Shown here piece after piece: positions 35,367 through 45,017 of a stretch of DNA of 64,000 bases. Source of the DNA: DATBQN01 sp963755825 (GTDB lineage: Bacteria; Acidobacteriota; Thermoanaerobaculia; Multivoradales; UBA5704); contig CAVWLA010000003.1 in NCBI GenBank assembly GCA_963755825.1, positions 1,426,001 through 1,490,000 on the forward strand, in the 5' to 3' direction. The notes beneath the pieces were generated by a model. That model did no database searches and was not told the DNA's origin. It saw only the letters and a program-made list of their open reading frames with translations. The number at the start of each line of letters is the position of its first letter. Position 1 is the first letter of the stretch. A program made the position numbers and the translations under genes.

Positions 35367-36905
35367 ATGACGGCTGCGATCGAGACGGCGGCCGGCGCCG
35401 CGAGCCCGGCCGTGCGGTACCCGCCGCGCCCGCGGCGGCGCCGGTGGCCGCGGTGGCCGCGGTGGCCGCTGATGGCTGTGCTCGCCCTCGCCGGGCTCCA
35501 CATGCTCGTCTTCGACCGCGGCCTGGGCGGCGACGGCTGGGCGACCTTCGCGGCGCTCGAGTCGATCGTCGACGACGGCGACCTCTGGCTGGAGAACAAT
35601 CTCCGCGGGGTGACCAACGGCATCGTGCCGCGCGGCGGCCATCTCGTCATGCAGTACCCGCCGGGGATCCTGGCGCTCGACCTGCCGCCGTTCCTCGCCG
35701 GCCGCGCCGCCGACCGCCTGCTGCCGGCGCGCTGGCTCGCCGGCGGCGCCATGCTGCCGCCGGTCGGCCGGGTGCCGCGGCGGGTCTTCCTCGCCGCCGC
35801 CGCCATCGTCCTGGCGCGCAACGTCGAGACGCTCCTCGGCCTCGCCTGGATCGCCCTGGCGCTCCGCCGCCTCGGCTTCGGCGAGCGCGCCGCCGCCGGC
35901 GCCGCGGCACTCGCCTTCTTCGGCGGACCGCTCCTCTTCTACTCGCTGGTCGGCATGACGCACGCGCCGGCCTTCGCGCTCGCGGCGCTCCTCGGCTGGC
36001 TGCTGGTGCGGCAGCGCGACAGCGGCAGCCTCGGCCTCGCCTTCGCCGCCGGCGCGACGATCGGTCTGGCGACGCTGGTGCGCTACGGCGCCGTCGCCTG
36101 GCTCCCCGCCGCCCTCCTCGCCCTGGCGGCGAGCGGCCGCCCGAAGCGTGAGCCGCCGGAGCCGCAGGCGGCTGGCGCCGGGCGCGCCGCGGCGCCGCTC
36201 GCGGGCCTGGCGGGATTCTGGCTCTTCCCTCCCCTCCTGCCGGTCTACTGGCATGCGACGAGCGGCGCCGGCGGCAGCGGCTGGGGGCCGCCGGGCTACG
36301 GCGGGCGCCTCGCGATCTCGCTCGCCTCGCCCGCCAACGTCCTCTTCTCGCCCCGCCACGGGCTCTTCCTCTTCCACCCGGCGCTCGCCCTCGCCGCCGC
36401 GGCGCTGGCGGTCGCCGCCTGGCGGTGGGGCGGGCGAGGCGGCGCCGCTGCCGTCGCCCTCCTCTGGTTCCTCTCGATCGCGACGTTCAACGGTTGGTGG
36501 TCAGCGTGGGCGAACGCCGGCGGCTGGGGACAGCGGTTCCTGACCGAGGCGATGCCGCCCCTCGCCCTCGGCTTCGCGCTGCTGCTCGCCGCGGCGGAGG
36601 GCGCGGCGAGGCGCTGGCGGAGCGCGGTTCTCGGCGGCATCGCCGCCGCGACCGCCTTCGGCTACCTGCTCTTCTTCGCCGCCGTCGGCGGCCTGGCGTC
36701 AGGCACCGCGCCAGCCGGCGGTCAGGAACTCGGAGCCGCCGGCGGCATCGTCTGGCCGCAGCGCCTCTCCGACTATCGGCCGCTCACCCAGCATCCACCC
36801 GATCTCCGCGGCCTCGCCGTCGCCCTTCGCCGCGCTTCGGTGGTCGTCCGTGCGATCGGCGGGGGCGGCACGGGTGAGATGCCGAGCGGTCGAGGTCCGG
36901 GCTAG
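35367..36905 (+). CDS. Polytopic membrane protein, GT-C glycosyltransferase-like
   Basis: 512 residues with about 10-11 hydrophobic helices and a basic N-terminus containing repeats of Trp-Pro-Arg (RRRRWPRWPRWP). After helix 1 the loop has RGLGGDGWATFAALESI, with the acidic residue typical of GT-C enzymes that use lipid-linked sugars. HLVMQYPPGILAL and GFWLFPPLLPVYWHAT are further loop motifs. I infer a membrane glycosyltransferase or related protein. No clear subfamily can be named. Confidence 0.6.
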   Translation: MTAAIETAAGAASPAVRYPPRPRRRRWPRWPRWPLMAVLALAGLHMLVFDRGLGGDGWATFAALESIVDDGDLWLENNLRGVTNGIVPRGGHLVMQYPPGILALDLPPFLAGRAADRLLPARWLAGGAMLPPVGRVPRRVFLAAAAIVLARNVETLLGLAWIALALRRLGFGERAAAGAAALAFFGGPLLFYSLVGMTHAPAFALAALLGWLLVRQRDSGSLGLAFAAGATIGLATLVRYGAVAWLPAALLALAASGRPKREPPEPQAAGAGRAAAPLAGLAGFWLFPPLLPVYWHATSGAGGSGWGPPGYGGRLAISLASPANVLFSPRHGLFLFHPALALAAAALAVAAWRWGGRGGAAAVALLWFLSIATFNGWWSAWANAGGWGQRFLTEAMPPLALGFALLLAAAEGAARRWRSAVLGGIAAATAFGYLLFFAAVGGLASGTAPAGGQELGAAGGIVWPQRLSDYRPLTQHPPDLRGLAVALRRASVVVRAIGGGGTGEMPSGRGPG

Positions 36906-36914
36906 ACTCCGCGG
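36903..36914 (+). promoter_or_regulatory. Candidate leaderless promoter of the S4-domain gene
   Basis: TAGACT at 36903-36908, six bases, then GTG at 36915. The box overlaps the stop codon of the preceding gene. Confidence 0.4.
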
Positions 36915-37301
36915 GTGAGCGTCCGCCTCGACAAGTGGCTCCACGTCGCCCGCGCCTTCAAGACGCGGACCCAGGCGACCCACGCCTGCGACCTCGGGCG
37001 GGTGACCGTCAACGGCCAGCCCACCAAGCCCCATCGCCACCTCGAGATCGGCGACCGCGTCGAGGTGACGGTCAAGGACTGGACCCGCATCCTCGTCGTC
37101 AAGGAGCTCCACGACCGGCCGGTCGCCAAGGCGCTGGCGGCCGCCATGTACGAGGACCTGAGCCCGCCGCGCCCCGTCCCCGACGCCCTCGAGCGCCTCA
37201 TGCGCCGCCCCCCGGCCCCACGCGACGCCGGAGCCGGCCGGCCGACGAAGAAAGACCGCCGCGAGCTCGAGGATTGGTGGAAGGGGAGCGAGCCCGAGTA
37301 G
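36915..37301 (+). CDS. S4-domain RNA-binding protein (Hsp15/HslR-like)
   Basis: 128 residues. The S4 domain covers residues about 3-65: VRLDKWLHVARAFKTRTQATHACDLGRVTVNG. The tail is basic and Pro/Arg-rich. Hsp15-type proteins recycle stalled 50S subunits that carry nascent chains. The assignment to this group rests on the S4 domain at the extreme N-terminus and the size. The start is GTG, nine bases after the preceding stop. Confidence 0.82.
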   Translation: MSVRLDKWLHVARAFKTRTQATHACDLGRVTVNGQPTKPHRHLEIGDRVEVTVKDWTRILVVKELHDRPVAKALAAAMYEDLSPPRPVPDALERLMRRPPAPRDAGAGRPTKKDRRELEDWWKGSEPE

Positions 37302-37309
37302 GCGGGCGC

Positions 37310-37582
37310 TCAGCCCTCGGCCGCGGACGACTCGTGTGGGCTCGCCGAGCCGGCGACGCTGCCGTGAGGTCGACGGCCTCGCCGATAAAAGAAGTAGACA
37401 GCCGCTCCGAGCACGTGCGTCAAGGCGATGCCGACCGCCCACCGGATGCGATCGGCCTGGCCGTCAAAAGATTGACTCTGCAGGCAGTCAACGAGCATCC
37501 AGACCCAGAACGGGGTCCCGAGCCCGCCGATCAACAGGATGGCAACGATCACGAACAGCTCCTGTGGGCCCCATGCCGGCAC
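37310..37582 (-). CDS. Small two-helix membrane protein (PLDc_N-like)
   Basis: About 90 residues with two helices, LFVIVAILLIGGLGTPFWVWMLVDCL and IRWAVGIALTHVLGAAVYFFYRRGRR, connected by a short polar loop. This is the layout of the phospholipase D N-terminal (PLDc_N) small membrane proteins. Function unknown. GTG at 37582 with GGGAG upstream is the likely start, and longer frames have no support. Codon usage and base composition are less GC-rich than in the neighbours, as is the roughly 150 bp upstream (to 37730), so this gene may be a recent arrival. Confidence 0.6.
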   Translation of the reverse strand: MPAWGPQELFVIVAILLIGGLGTPFWVWMLVDCLQSQSFDGQADRIRWAVGIALTHVLGAAVYFFYRRGRRPHGSVAGSASPHESSAAEG

Positions 37583-37730
37583 GTCGGTCTCCCGTGTGAC
37601 CCTCCCCTTAGAGGGGGGCCACGCACGAAGTAGCAGAGCTGCACGAGCGCAGCCTGCAGCTCTCCCTATCTCTGCCACATTGTAGCAGTTGTCTGTTAGC
37701 TGATTTTCCTGCCCGGCGCGGCGCCGGCGC

Positions 37731-38897
37731 TCAGTCGCCGAGGAACTCGCCGAGCGGCGCGAGCGGGGCGATGTGGTCGCAGAGGATCTTGCCGACGACG
37801 GTGATGGGGACGGCGAGGATGGCGCCGGGGATTCCCCACAGCCAGCTCCAGAAGGTGAGCGAGAGGAAGATCACCACCGGATTGAGCGTCAGCCGGTGGC
37901 CGAGGATCATCGGCGTCACCAGGTAGGCCTCGAGCACGTTGAGCACGAGGAAGGCGCCGACCGGCGCGAGAGCGTGCGCGAAGTCGGGGAAGGTGAGGAA
38001 GCCGAGCACGGCGAAGACCAGGTAGCAGCTGAGCGCGCCCAGGTAGGGGATGAAGTTGGTGAGCGCCACCATCACCCCCCAGAGCAGCGGGTTGGGGAGG
38101 CCGATGAGCGCCATCGCGATCCACACCGCGATACCGAGGCCGGTGTTGATCATCGCCACCGTCGAGAGGTAGGCGGAGACCTCGGTCTCCACCTGGCGGG
38201 CGATCTCGACCGCCCGCCGCTTGTCGGCGAGAGAGGGCAGCACCTTGATCAGCTTGCGCAGGAACATGTCGCCGGAAGCGAGCAGGAAGAAGAGCAGGAT
38301 GATGGTGATCGCGGTGCTCGCCCCGAGGTCGGTGGCGCGCGAGAGGAGGCGGGAGCCGAGCGACGGCTCGGTGACCGCGACGGTGGGGGCCGCGGCGCCG
38401 GCGGTCGCCATCTTCTCCACCTGCTCGGTCGCCTTGCCGATCGACTGCACCGGCCGCCGGATCTCGCGCAGCCGCCCCTCGACCTTGCGGAAGCTCTGCG
38501 GCGCCTTCACCATCCAGTCGTAGGCCGGGCCGGACACCTCGTAGATCCCCCAGCCGAAGGTGCCGAGGACGGCGAGGATCACCACCGCGGCGCCGACCGG
38601 CGACGGAATGTGCAGGCGCTTCAGTCCGCGGACGAGCGGCGACAGCAGCAGGTTGAAGAGGAGCGCGAGGACGATCGGCAGCAGGAAGTCGCGCGCGAAG
38701 TAGAGGGTGTAGAACGCGGCGAGGAGGAAGAGCCCGGAAAGCGCCACGTTGCGGACGCCGAAGGGCCCCGCGAGCGCCGCCCTGGTGGCGGCGAGATCGG
38801 GTTTCGGCAGGCCGTCGGCGCCGCGCTCGGGCGCCGCTCCGAGGATGGCTTCGAGCTCCGTTTCCGCGGGATCGCGAGGCTCCAGCGGCTCGATCAT
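37731..38897 (-). CDS. AI-2E-family transporter (first copy)
   Basis: About 388 residues, with seven or eight helices and the family's central extracytoplasmic helical domain. LFLLAAFYTLYFARDFLLPIVLALLFNLLLSPLV at the N-terminus and NFIPYLGALSCYLVF, TPMILGHRLTLNPVVIFLSL, FWSWLWGIPGAILAVPI at the C-terminus are typical of PF01594. Members include the AI-2 exporter TqsA and ion antiporters, so the substrate is open. The ATG at 38897 is preferred over one seven codons earlier. It lies in the same direction as the DUF1328 gene and the second AI-2E gene. Confidence 0.88.
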   Translation of the reverse strand: MIEPLEPRDPAETELEAILGAAPERGADGLPKPDLAATRAALAGPFGVRNVALSGLFLLAAFYTLYFARDFLLPIVLALLFNLLLSPLVRGLKRLHIPSPVGAAVVILAVLGTFGWGIYEVSGPAYDWMVKAPQSFRKVEGRLREIRRPVQSIGKATEQVEKMATAGAAAPTVAVTEPSLGSRLLSRATDLGASTAITIILLFFLLASGDMFLRKLIKVLPSLADKRRAVEIARQVETEVSAYLSTVAMINTGLGIAVWIAMALIGLPNPLLWGVMVALTNFIPYLGALSCYLVFAVLGFLTFPDFAHALAPVGAFLVLNVLEAYLVTPMILGHRLTLNPVVIFLSLTFWSWLWGIPGAILAVPITVVGKILCDHIAPLAPLGEFLGD

Positions 38898-38946
38898 GCG
38901 CGGTCCCTCGGCCGCCACTGCGGCGGCCGGAGGGGACCGCCGGCGA

Positions 38947-39111
38947 TCAGACGCGCCGTACCAGGCCCATCATCAGGGAGAGCACGAAGACCACCAGGAA
39001 AAGCATGAAAAGAATCTTGGCCACCGCCGCCGCACCGCCGGCGATCCCACCGAAACCGAGCACCGCGGCGACCAGCGCCACCACCAGGAAGATCACTGCC
39101 CATCTCAACAT
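38947..39111 (-). CDS. DUF1328-family small membrane peptide, 54 aa
   Basis: Two hydrophobic helices, LRWAVIFLVVALVAAVLGFGG and AKILFMLFLVVFVLSLMM, with the Gly/Ala-rich turn IAGGAAAVA between them. This matches the DUF1328/UPF0391 small membrane proteins, whose function is unknown and which are often stress-induced. GGAGAAG lies eight bases before the ATG at 39111. Confidence 0.88.
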   Translation of the reverse strand: MLRWAVIFLVVALVAAVLGFGGIAGGAAAVAKILFMLFLVVFVLSLMMGLVRRV

Positions 39112-39187
39112 GACCGCTTCTCCTCGCTGTTGCGGGCGAGCCCGCACCTGGATGTAACAGCAAGAGATGTGCCACTGTTGCTGGCCC

Positions 39188-40306
39188 TCAGCCGGCGGCG
39201 GGCGGCACGGGCGGCGCCGTCCCCTCGTCGCCGTCTCCCAGGTAGATCCGCGAGCCGCGGTAGGAGTCGGCCCAATGGCTGGCGAAGACCTGGATCGCCG
39301 CCGCCGCCGGCACCGCGATCAGCATGCCGATGAAGCCGAAGAGGCTGCCGCCGACGATGATGGCGAGGAGCACCCACACCGGGTGGAGGTCGACGTTCTT
39401 GCCGAGGATGCGGGGCGACAGGAAGGTGCCCTCGAGGAGCTGGGTGCCGGCGAAGAGCGCCACCACGCCGAGCACCCGCGCCTCGCTCTGGTGCTCCGCC
39501 CAGCAGAGCGCGGCCGCCGGCAGCAGGCCGACGACGAGCGACATGTAGGGGATGACGTTGGCGAGGCCGGCGGCGAGGCCGATGGCGAGCCCGAGGGGGA
39601 CGCCGAGCGCCATCAGGCCGATCGAGTTGAGCACCGCGAGGATGGCGGCGACCGTCGCCTGGCCGCGCACGAAGCCGTAGATCGCCGCGTCGACCTCGCG
39701 CGCCCGCTCGAGGGTCAGGGCGCGGTACGGAAGCGGCACGAGATCGAGGGCGCGGCGCTTGATCGCCGGGAAATCGATCAGCAGGTAGAAGGCGAAGACC
39801 GGCACGAAGACGAGGTCGAGGAGGAAGAGGAAGAAGTTGAGCAGGCTGCCGAGCACCTTGGCGAGCCACGCCGAGAGCGCCGTCGCCAGGCGCGGGAAGT
39901 TGTCGCGGAGGGCCTGCGTGGCGCGGTCGCGGACGTCGGCATACTGGCGCGGGAAGCGCTGCTCGAGGCCGGCGAGCCAGGGCAGGAGCTGCGCCTTGAG
40001 CGACGCCATGTAGCGCGGCAGGCTCGCCGAGAGGTGCTGGAACTGGCTCTCGATCGTCGGCACCACGTAGAGCAGGAAGCCGGCGACGGCGAGGGCGAGC
40101 GCCGCGGCGAGGACGACGATCCCCAGCAGGCGCGAGCGGCCGCGGTCGGCGAACCAGGTGACCGCCGGGTCGGCGAGGTAGGCGATGGCGAGGCCGACGA
40201 GGAGCGGCATGAAGATCTCGCGGCCGGCGATGAGGACGCCGACGATGGCGGCGAGGCCGCCGGCGAAGACGGCGAGGCGCAGGAACGCGGGCGGGATCTT
40301 GCGCAC
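39188..40306 (-). CDS. AI-2E-family transporter (second copy)
   Basis: About 372 residues with the family pattern: LAVFAGGLAAIVGVLIAGREIFMPLLVGLAIAYL at the N-terminus, long helical middle, NVIPYMSLVVGLLPAAALCW and SPRILGKNVDLHPVWVLLAIIVGGSLFGFIGMLIAVP at the C-terminus. It is clearly diverged from the other copy 0.3 kb away. The GTG at 40306 has GGGAGGAAG directly upstream and is preferred over a TTG ten codons before it. Confidence 0.88.
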   Translation of the reverse strand: MRKIPPAFLRLAVFAGGLAAIVGVLIAGREIFMPLLVGLAIAYLADPAVTWFADRGRSRLLGIVVLAAALALAVAGFLLYVVPTIESQFQHLSASLPRYMASLKAQLLPWLAGLEQRFPRQYADVRDRATQALRDNFPRLATALSAWLAKVLGSLLNFFLFLLDLVFVPVFAFYLLIDFPAIKRRALDLVPLPYRALTLERAREVDAAIYGFVRGQATVAAILAVLNSIGLMALGVPLGLAIGLAAGLANVIPYMSLVVGLLPAAALCWAEHQSEARVLGVVALFAGTQLLEGTFLSPRILGKNVDLHPVWVLLAIIVGGSLFGFIGMLIAVPAAAAIQVFASHWADSYRGSRIYLGDGDEGTAPPVPPAAG

Positions 40307-40400
40307 GGGCTTCCTCCCTGGATCTCTCTCTCGCAATAGCGGATCTAGCGGAGAGCATACACGCGGGCGCCGGACGGCCGTCTTCAGCCGTCGCCCACCT

Positions 40401-41534
40401 TCACTCGCCGCCGAAGAGCGGCAGCTGGGCGAGCGCCCCGGCCATCAGGTTCGAGGCGCCGACGCCGAGCAGGCGCACCGGCCGGCGGCGGGCCTCGGTG
40501 CGCGCCAGGAGGTCGCGGGCGCAGGCGGCGAGGCCGGCGCCGTCGGCGATCGGCAGGGCGAGGGTGCGCGAGCGGGTGACCGTCTGGAAGTCGGCATAGC
40601 GGAGCTTGAGCGTCACGGTGCAGGCGGCGAGCTCCCGCCGCGCCAGCGTCGCGGCGAGCGAGCGGGCGAGGCGCTCGACCTCGTCGCCGATCGCCGCGGC
40701 GTCGCGCAGATCGACGGCGTAGGTGGTCTCGGTCGACAGGCTCTTGGTCTCGCGGTGCGGCTCGATCGGCCGCTCGTCGATGCCGTGCGCGAACTCGTGG
40801 AGAGTGCGGCCGTGGCGTCCGAAGCGCTCGACGAGGGCGGCGACCGACACCGCGCGGAGCGCCGCCACGGTGTCGATCCCCAGCTCGACGAGCGCCTTCT
40901 CGGTCGCCGGGCCGACGCCGTGCAGGCGGCGCACCGGCAGCGGCGCCAGGAAGGCGAGCACCTTGGCCGGCGGCACCACGGTCAAGCCGTCGGGCTTGTC
41001 GAAGTCGGAGGCGATCTTCGCCACCAGGCGGTTGGGGCCGACACCCACCGAGACGGTGAGCCGGCGCTCCTCGCGCACCCGGCGGCGGATCTCGCGCGCC
41101 ATGGCGGTGGCGCTGCCGAACGCCCCCAGCCGGCCGCTGACGTCGAGGTACGCCTCGTCGAGCGAGAGGGTCTCGACGAGCGGCGTGAGCTCGCGGTAGA
41201 TGGCGAAGATGGCCTCCGACTCGCGGCGGTAGCGGCGGAAGTCGGGGGGGATGAAGATCACCTCCGGGCAGAGCCGGCGGGCGCGCGACGAGGGCATCGC
41301 CGAGTGGATGCCGAAGCGCCGCGCCTCGTAGCTCGCCGCGGCGACCACCCCGCGGCTCTCCGCCGAGCCGCCGATGACGACCGGCTTGCCGGCGAGCCAC
41401 GGATCGTCGCGCATGTGCACGGCGGCATAGAAGCAGTCCATGTCGCAGTGCAGGATCCGCCGCAGGGGGTCCGGCTCGCCCGGCTCCGGCTCGGGCGCCC
41501 GAGCCCCCTCGTCGCTCTGCGCCGTGTCGCTCAT
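40401..41534 (-). CDS. dinB: DNA polymerase IV (Y-family translesion polymerase)
   Basis: 377 residues. The palm motifs are LHCDMDCFYAAVHMRDDP (first Asp), YEARRFGIHSAMPS, and SLDEAYLDVSG with the catalytic Asp-Glu pair. A helix-hairpin-helix region (PVRRLHGVGPATEKALVELG) and the little finger domain follow. No C-terminal beta-clamp motif of the QLxLF type is clear except the closing LAQLPLFGGE, which fits well. It copies past damaged bases at low fidelity. I see no LexA box upstream. Confidence 0.95.
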   Translation of the reverse strand: MSDTAQSDEGARAPEPEPGEPDPLRRILHCDMDCFYAAVHMRDDPWLAGKPVVIGGSAESRGVVAAASYEARRFGIHSAMPSSRARRLCPEVIFIPPDFRRYRRESEAIFAIYRELTPLVETLSLDEAYLDVSGRLGAFGSATAMAREIRRRVREERRLTVSVGVGPNRLVAKIASDFDKPDGLTVVPPAKVLAFLAPLPVRRLHGVGPATEKALVELGIDTVAALRAVSVAALVERFGRHGRTLHEFAHGIDERPIEPHRETKSLSTETTYAVDLRDAAAIGDEVERLARSLAATLARRELAACTVTLKLRYADFQTVTRSRTLALPIADGAGLAACARDLLARTEARRRPVRLLGVGASNLMAGALAQLPLFGGE

Positions 41535-41702
41535 CGCGCGTCGCCGCCGAGCTTAGCAGCCGCCCCCGGCGCCGCCGATCGATGCGAGACGCCTTGATTG
41601 CTCTTTCACATTTCCGCTGGCGATACCGAAAAGCTACAATATCGATCGATCCTGAAACGTCTCCCGACCGCCTCGCGGGAGCGCCGGACCGACGCCTGGC
41701 GT

Positions 41703-44700
41703 ATGCGACGTCCCGATCCCTCCGGTCGCTTCCCACCCCCCGAGCGCGCCGCGCGCAGCCGCCGCGGGCTCGGCACCCCCGTCTTCCTCCTCCTCGGCCT
41801 CGCCGCCGCCCCGCCGCCGCCGCCCGCCCTGGCGCCCGGCCTGCGCGTCGAGGAGCGCCTCGCCGACGGCATGACGCGGAGCTATCCGGTGCGCCTGGCG
41901 GCGGGAGATTTCCTCCGCGCCGTGGTCACCGAGGAGGGGGCCGACGTCGCCGTCCGCCTGTTCTCCCCCGCCCACCGCGAGGTGGCCTACGTCGACGGCC
42001 CCCGCTTTCCCGTCGAGGACGAGGACCTGGCGGCGGTGGCGCCGGCCGCCGGCCTCTATCATCTCGAGGTGAGCCGGGGGAGCGGCGGCCAGCGGCGGGC
42101 CGGCTATCTGCTGCGCGTGACCGACCTGCGGCCGGCCGGTGAGCGCGACCGGCAGCGCGCTGCGGCCGTGGCTCTGACCCAGCGCGCGGTCGGGCAGATG
42201 GCGCTGCAGAGCGACGCCGGCTGGCGCCGCCAGCTGGCGACCCGCGAGAGCGCGCTCGCCCTCTGGCGGTCGCTCGGCGACACCCGCCGCGCCGCCGTCG
42301 AGCTCCTCGAGATGGGCAACCTGCGCTACCTGCTGCAGGAGTACGGCCCGGCCGCCGACCTCTTCCACCAGAGCATCGCCGGCTTCCGTGCCGCCGGCGA
42401 CGCCGGCGGGCTCGCCGACGCGCTCAACGAGGCCGGCCGCGCCGACCGCCGCCTGTGGCGCTCCGGCGAGGCGATCGCCCACCTCGAGGAGGCGCTGCCG
42501 CTCGCCCGCGCCGGCGCCGACCCCAAGCTCGCCGCCAACGTGCTCGACAACCTGGGCAACGTCGAGGCCGACCTCGGGCGGCCGCGCCAGGCGCTGGGGC
42601 TGATCGACGAGTCGCGCCGGCTCGCCCACCGGGCGGGGAACGCCGAGGGCGAGGCGCGGGCCCTCGAGAACGAGGGCTCCGCCTATGCCGACCTGGGCGA
42701 GCGGCAGAGCGCCCTCGCCTGCTACCGAGACGCGCTCGCCATCGCCGAGCGCGGCGGCCTCGCCGAGCAGCAGGCCGCCGCCTGGAACAACCTCGGCGAC
42801 AGCCACGTGGTGCTCGGGCAGTGGGACGAGGCCGAGCGCGAGCACCGCCGCGCCCTCGCCCTCTTCCAGGCGCGGGGCGACGGCCAGGCCGAGGCGCGCA
42901 GCCGCAATCAGCTCGCCCTCGTCGAGCGCCACCTCGGCCGCTACGCGGCCGCGGCGGCGGACCTCCGCCGCGCCATCGACCTCGGGCACCGCTACGCCGA
43001 CCCCTCGGCCGAGGCGACGGCGCTCGCCGATCTCGCCTACGTCGACCTCGAGCGCGACCTCGTAGCCCGCGCCCGCGGCGACGCCGAAGCCGCCCGCCGC
43101 GTCGCGCCGCCGGGCGGCGAGGCCGAGATGAGCGCTTTGATCGCGCTCGGCGACGCCCGGCGGGTCGGCGGCGACCTGCCGGGCGCCGCCGCCGCCCTAC
43201 GCGACGCCGTGGCGCTCTGCCGCCGGCGCGGCAACCGCGCCAACGAGGCCGGCGCCACCCTGCTCCTCGCCGAGGTGGCGCGCGACGGCGGTCAGCTCCG
43301 CCGCACCGCCGAGCTCACCCGCGGAGCCATCGAGATCGTCGAGTCGCTGCGCACCCGCGTCGCCTCGGAGGAGCTCCGCGCCTCCTTCCTCGCCTCCTCC
43401 CAGTGGTACTACGCCTTCGCCGTCGATACCGCGATGGCGCTCGAGCGGGCGCATCCGGGGGAGGGCTGGGCGGCGCGCGCGCTGACCTTGGCCGAGCGCG
43501 CCAAGGCGCGGAGCCTGATCGAGATCCTCGCCGCGGCGGGAGCCGAGCCGGCCCAGCGCGGCGAGCCGCGGCTGGCCGCGGACGAGCGGCGGGCGCGCGA
43601 GGCGGTGAGCGCGGCCGAGCTGCGCCGCCTCGAGATGCTGCGCCAGGAGCCACCGCCAGCGGCGACGGCGGTCGCCGCCGCCGGCCGCTCCTACGACGCG
43701 GCGCTCGCCGCCTACGAGCGGATCGAGCGCGAGGTCGCCGACCGCAGCCCGGGGTACGCCTCGCTGACCTCCCCCGAGCCGCTCTCGGCGGCGCAGATCG
43801 AGGGGCAGGTGCTCGACCGCGCGACGCTGCTGCTGGAGATCGCCCTCGGCGAGCGGCGGAGCTTCCTCTGGGTGGTCTCGGCGGGCGGTCTGGCAAGCTA
43901 CGAGCTGCCGGGACGCCAGGCGGTCGAGGCGGCGGCGCGCCGCTACTACGACCTGGTGACGGCGCCGAACGCCGCGCCGCCGGGGGAGGGCGCCGCGGGG
44001 CGGACGGCACGCCTCGCGGCCGCCCGCCGCGACCTCCCCGCCGCAGCCGCCGCCCTCTCGCGCACCGTCCTCGGCCCGGCCGCGGCGCGCCTCGGCTCCT
44101 ACCGCCTGGCGATCGTCGCCGACGGGCTGCTGCAGTACGTGCCCTTCGCGGCGCTTCCCGATCCGGCGGCGGCCGCCGGGGGGCGGCCGCTCATCGACGG
44201 CCACGAGGTGGTGGTGCTGCCCTCCGCCTCGGCCCTCGCCGTGCTCCGCCGCGAGCTCGCCGGCCGCCCGGCGGCGGCGAAGACGCTCGCCCTGGTCGCC
44301 GACCCCGTCTTCAGCCGCGACGATCCGCGCGTCGAGCTGGGCACCCGAGGACGGCAGCCGGGCGCCGCGGCCGCCGCCCTGACCACCACCGCGGCAGCGC
44401 CCGCCCGCGGCGGCGACGACTGCGGCGGCGAGGCCGGCCTCGCCCGCCTCCACTTCTCGGCCGCCGAGGCGCGGTCGATCTTCGCCCTGGTGCCCGCCGC
44501 CGACCGCCTGGTCGCCACCGGCTTCGCCGCCTCGCGGCCGACCGTCCTCTCCGGGAAGCTGGGCTCCTACCGCATCGTCCACTTCGCCACCCACGGCTGC
44601 GTCGACAGCCGGCACCCCGATCTCTCGAGCCTGGTGCTGTCGCTGGTGGATGCCCGCGGCGCGCCGCAGAACGGCTTCCTCCGCCTGGGCGACATCTACC

Positions 44701-45017
44701 GCCTCGATCTCCGCGCCGATCTCGTGGTGCTCTCCGCCTGCCGCACCGCCCTCGGCCAGGAGGTGCGCGGCGAGGGGCTGATCGGACTCACCCGCGGCTT
44801 CATGCACGCCGGGGCGGCGCGCGTCGTCGCCAGCCTGTGGAGCGTCGACGACCGCGCCACCGCCGAGCTCATGGCGCGCTTCTATCGCGGCATGCTGGCG
44901 GCGAAGCTGACGCCGGCGGCGGCGCTCCGCGCCGCGCAGCGCAGCATGGCGCGCGACGCGGCCTGGTCCTCGCCCTACGACTGGGCCGGCTTCTCGCTCG
45001 AAGGGGAGTGGCGATGA
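41703..45017 (+). CDS. TPR-CHAT protease-like protein
   Basis: 1104 residues. A hydrophobic N-terminal stretch (TPVFLLLGLAAAPPPPP) looks like a signal or anchor. Residues about 40-130 form a beta domain (RVEERLADGMTRSYPVRLAAG). About 10 tetratricopeptide repeats follow (residues 150-560), for example ALENEGSAYADLGERQSALA and AWNNLGDSHVVLGQWDEAE. The C-terminal CHAT caspase-like domain has the catalytic His964 in HFATHGCVD and Cys1013 in LSACRTALG, so it should be an active protease. The next gene, an ECF sigma factor, overlaps by ATGA. I infer that the protease acts on a partner in this cluster. The ATG at 41703 is used, and the open frame upstream has no homology. Confidence 0.9.
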   Translation: MRRPDPSGRFPPPERAARSRRGLGTPVFLLLGLAAAPPPPPALAPGLRVEERLADGMTRSYPVRLAAGDFLRAVVTEEGADVAVRLFSPAHREVAYVDGPRFPVEDEDLAAVAPAAGLYHLEVSRGSGGQRRAGYLLRVTDLRPAGERDRQRAAAVALTQRAVGQMALQSDAGWRRQLATRESALALWRSLGDTRRAAVELLEMGNLRYLLQEYGPAADLFHQSIAGFRAAGDAGGLADALNEAGRADRRLWRSGEAIAHLEEALPLARAGADPKLAANVLDNLGNVEADLGRPRQALGLIDESRRLAHRAGNAEGEARALENEGSAYADLGERQSALACYRDALAIAERGGLAEQQAAAWNNLGDSHVVLGQWDEAEREHRRALALFQARGDGQAEARSRNQLALVERHLGRYAAAAADLRRAIDLGHRYADPSAEATALADLAYVDLERDLVARARGDAEAARRVAPPGGEAEMSALIALGDARRVGGDLPGAAAALRDAVALCRRRGNRANEAGATLLLAEVARDGGQLRRTAELTRGAIEIVESLRTRVASEELRASFLASSQWYYAFAVDTAMALERAHPGEGWAARALTLAERAKARSLIEILAAAGAEPAQRGEPRLAADERRAREAVSAAELRRLEMLRQEPPPAATAVAAAGRSYDAALAAYERIEREVADRSPGYASLTSPEPLSAAQIEGQVLDRATLLLEIALGERRSFLWVVSAGGLASYELPGRQAVEAAARRYYDLVTAPNAAPPGEGAAGRTARLAAARRDLPAAAAALSRTVLGPAAARLGSYRLAIVADGLLQYVPFAALPDPAAAAGGRPLIDGHEVVVLPSASALAVLRRELAGRPAAAKTLALVADPVFSRDDPRVELGTRGRQPGAAAAALTTTAAAPARGGDDCGGEAGLARLHFSAAEARSIFALVPAADRLVATGFAASRPTVLSGKLGSYRIVHFATHGCVDSRHPDLSSLVLSLVDARGAPQNGFLRLGDIYRLDLRADLVVLSACRTALGQEVRGEGLIGLTRGFMHAGAARVVASLWSVDDRATAELMARFYRGMLAAKLTPAAALRAAQRSMARDAAWSSPYDWAGFSLEGEWR

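Noticed and set aside
42455..45013. Second long frame inside the CHAT gene
   Set aside because: It is a low-complexity Arg/Pro shadow. Only its last part, from 45014, is the real sigma factor gene.
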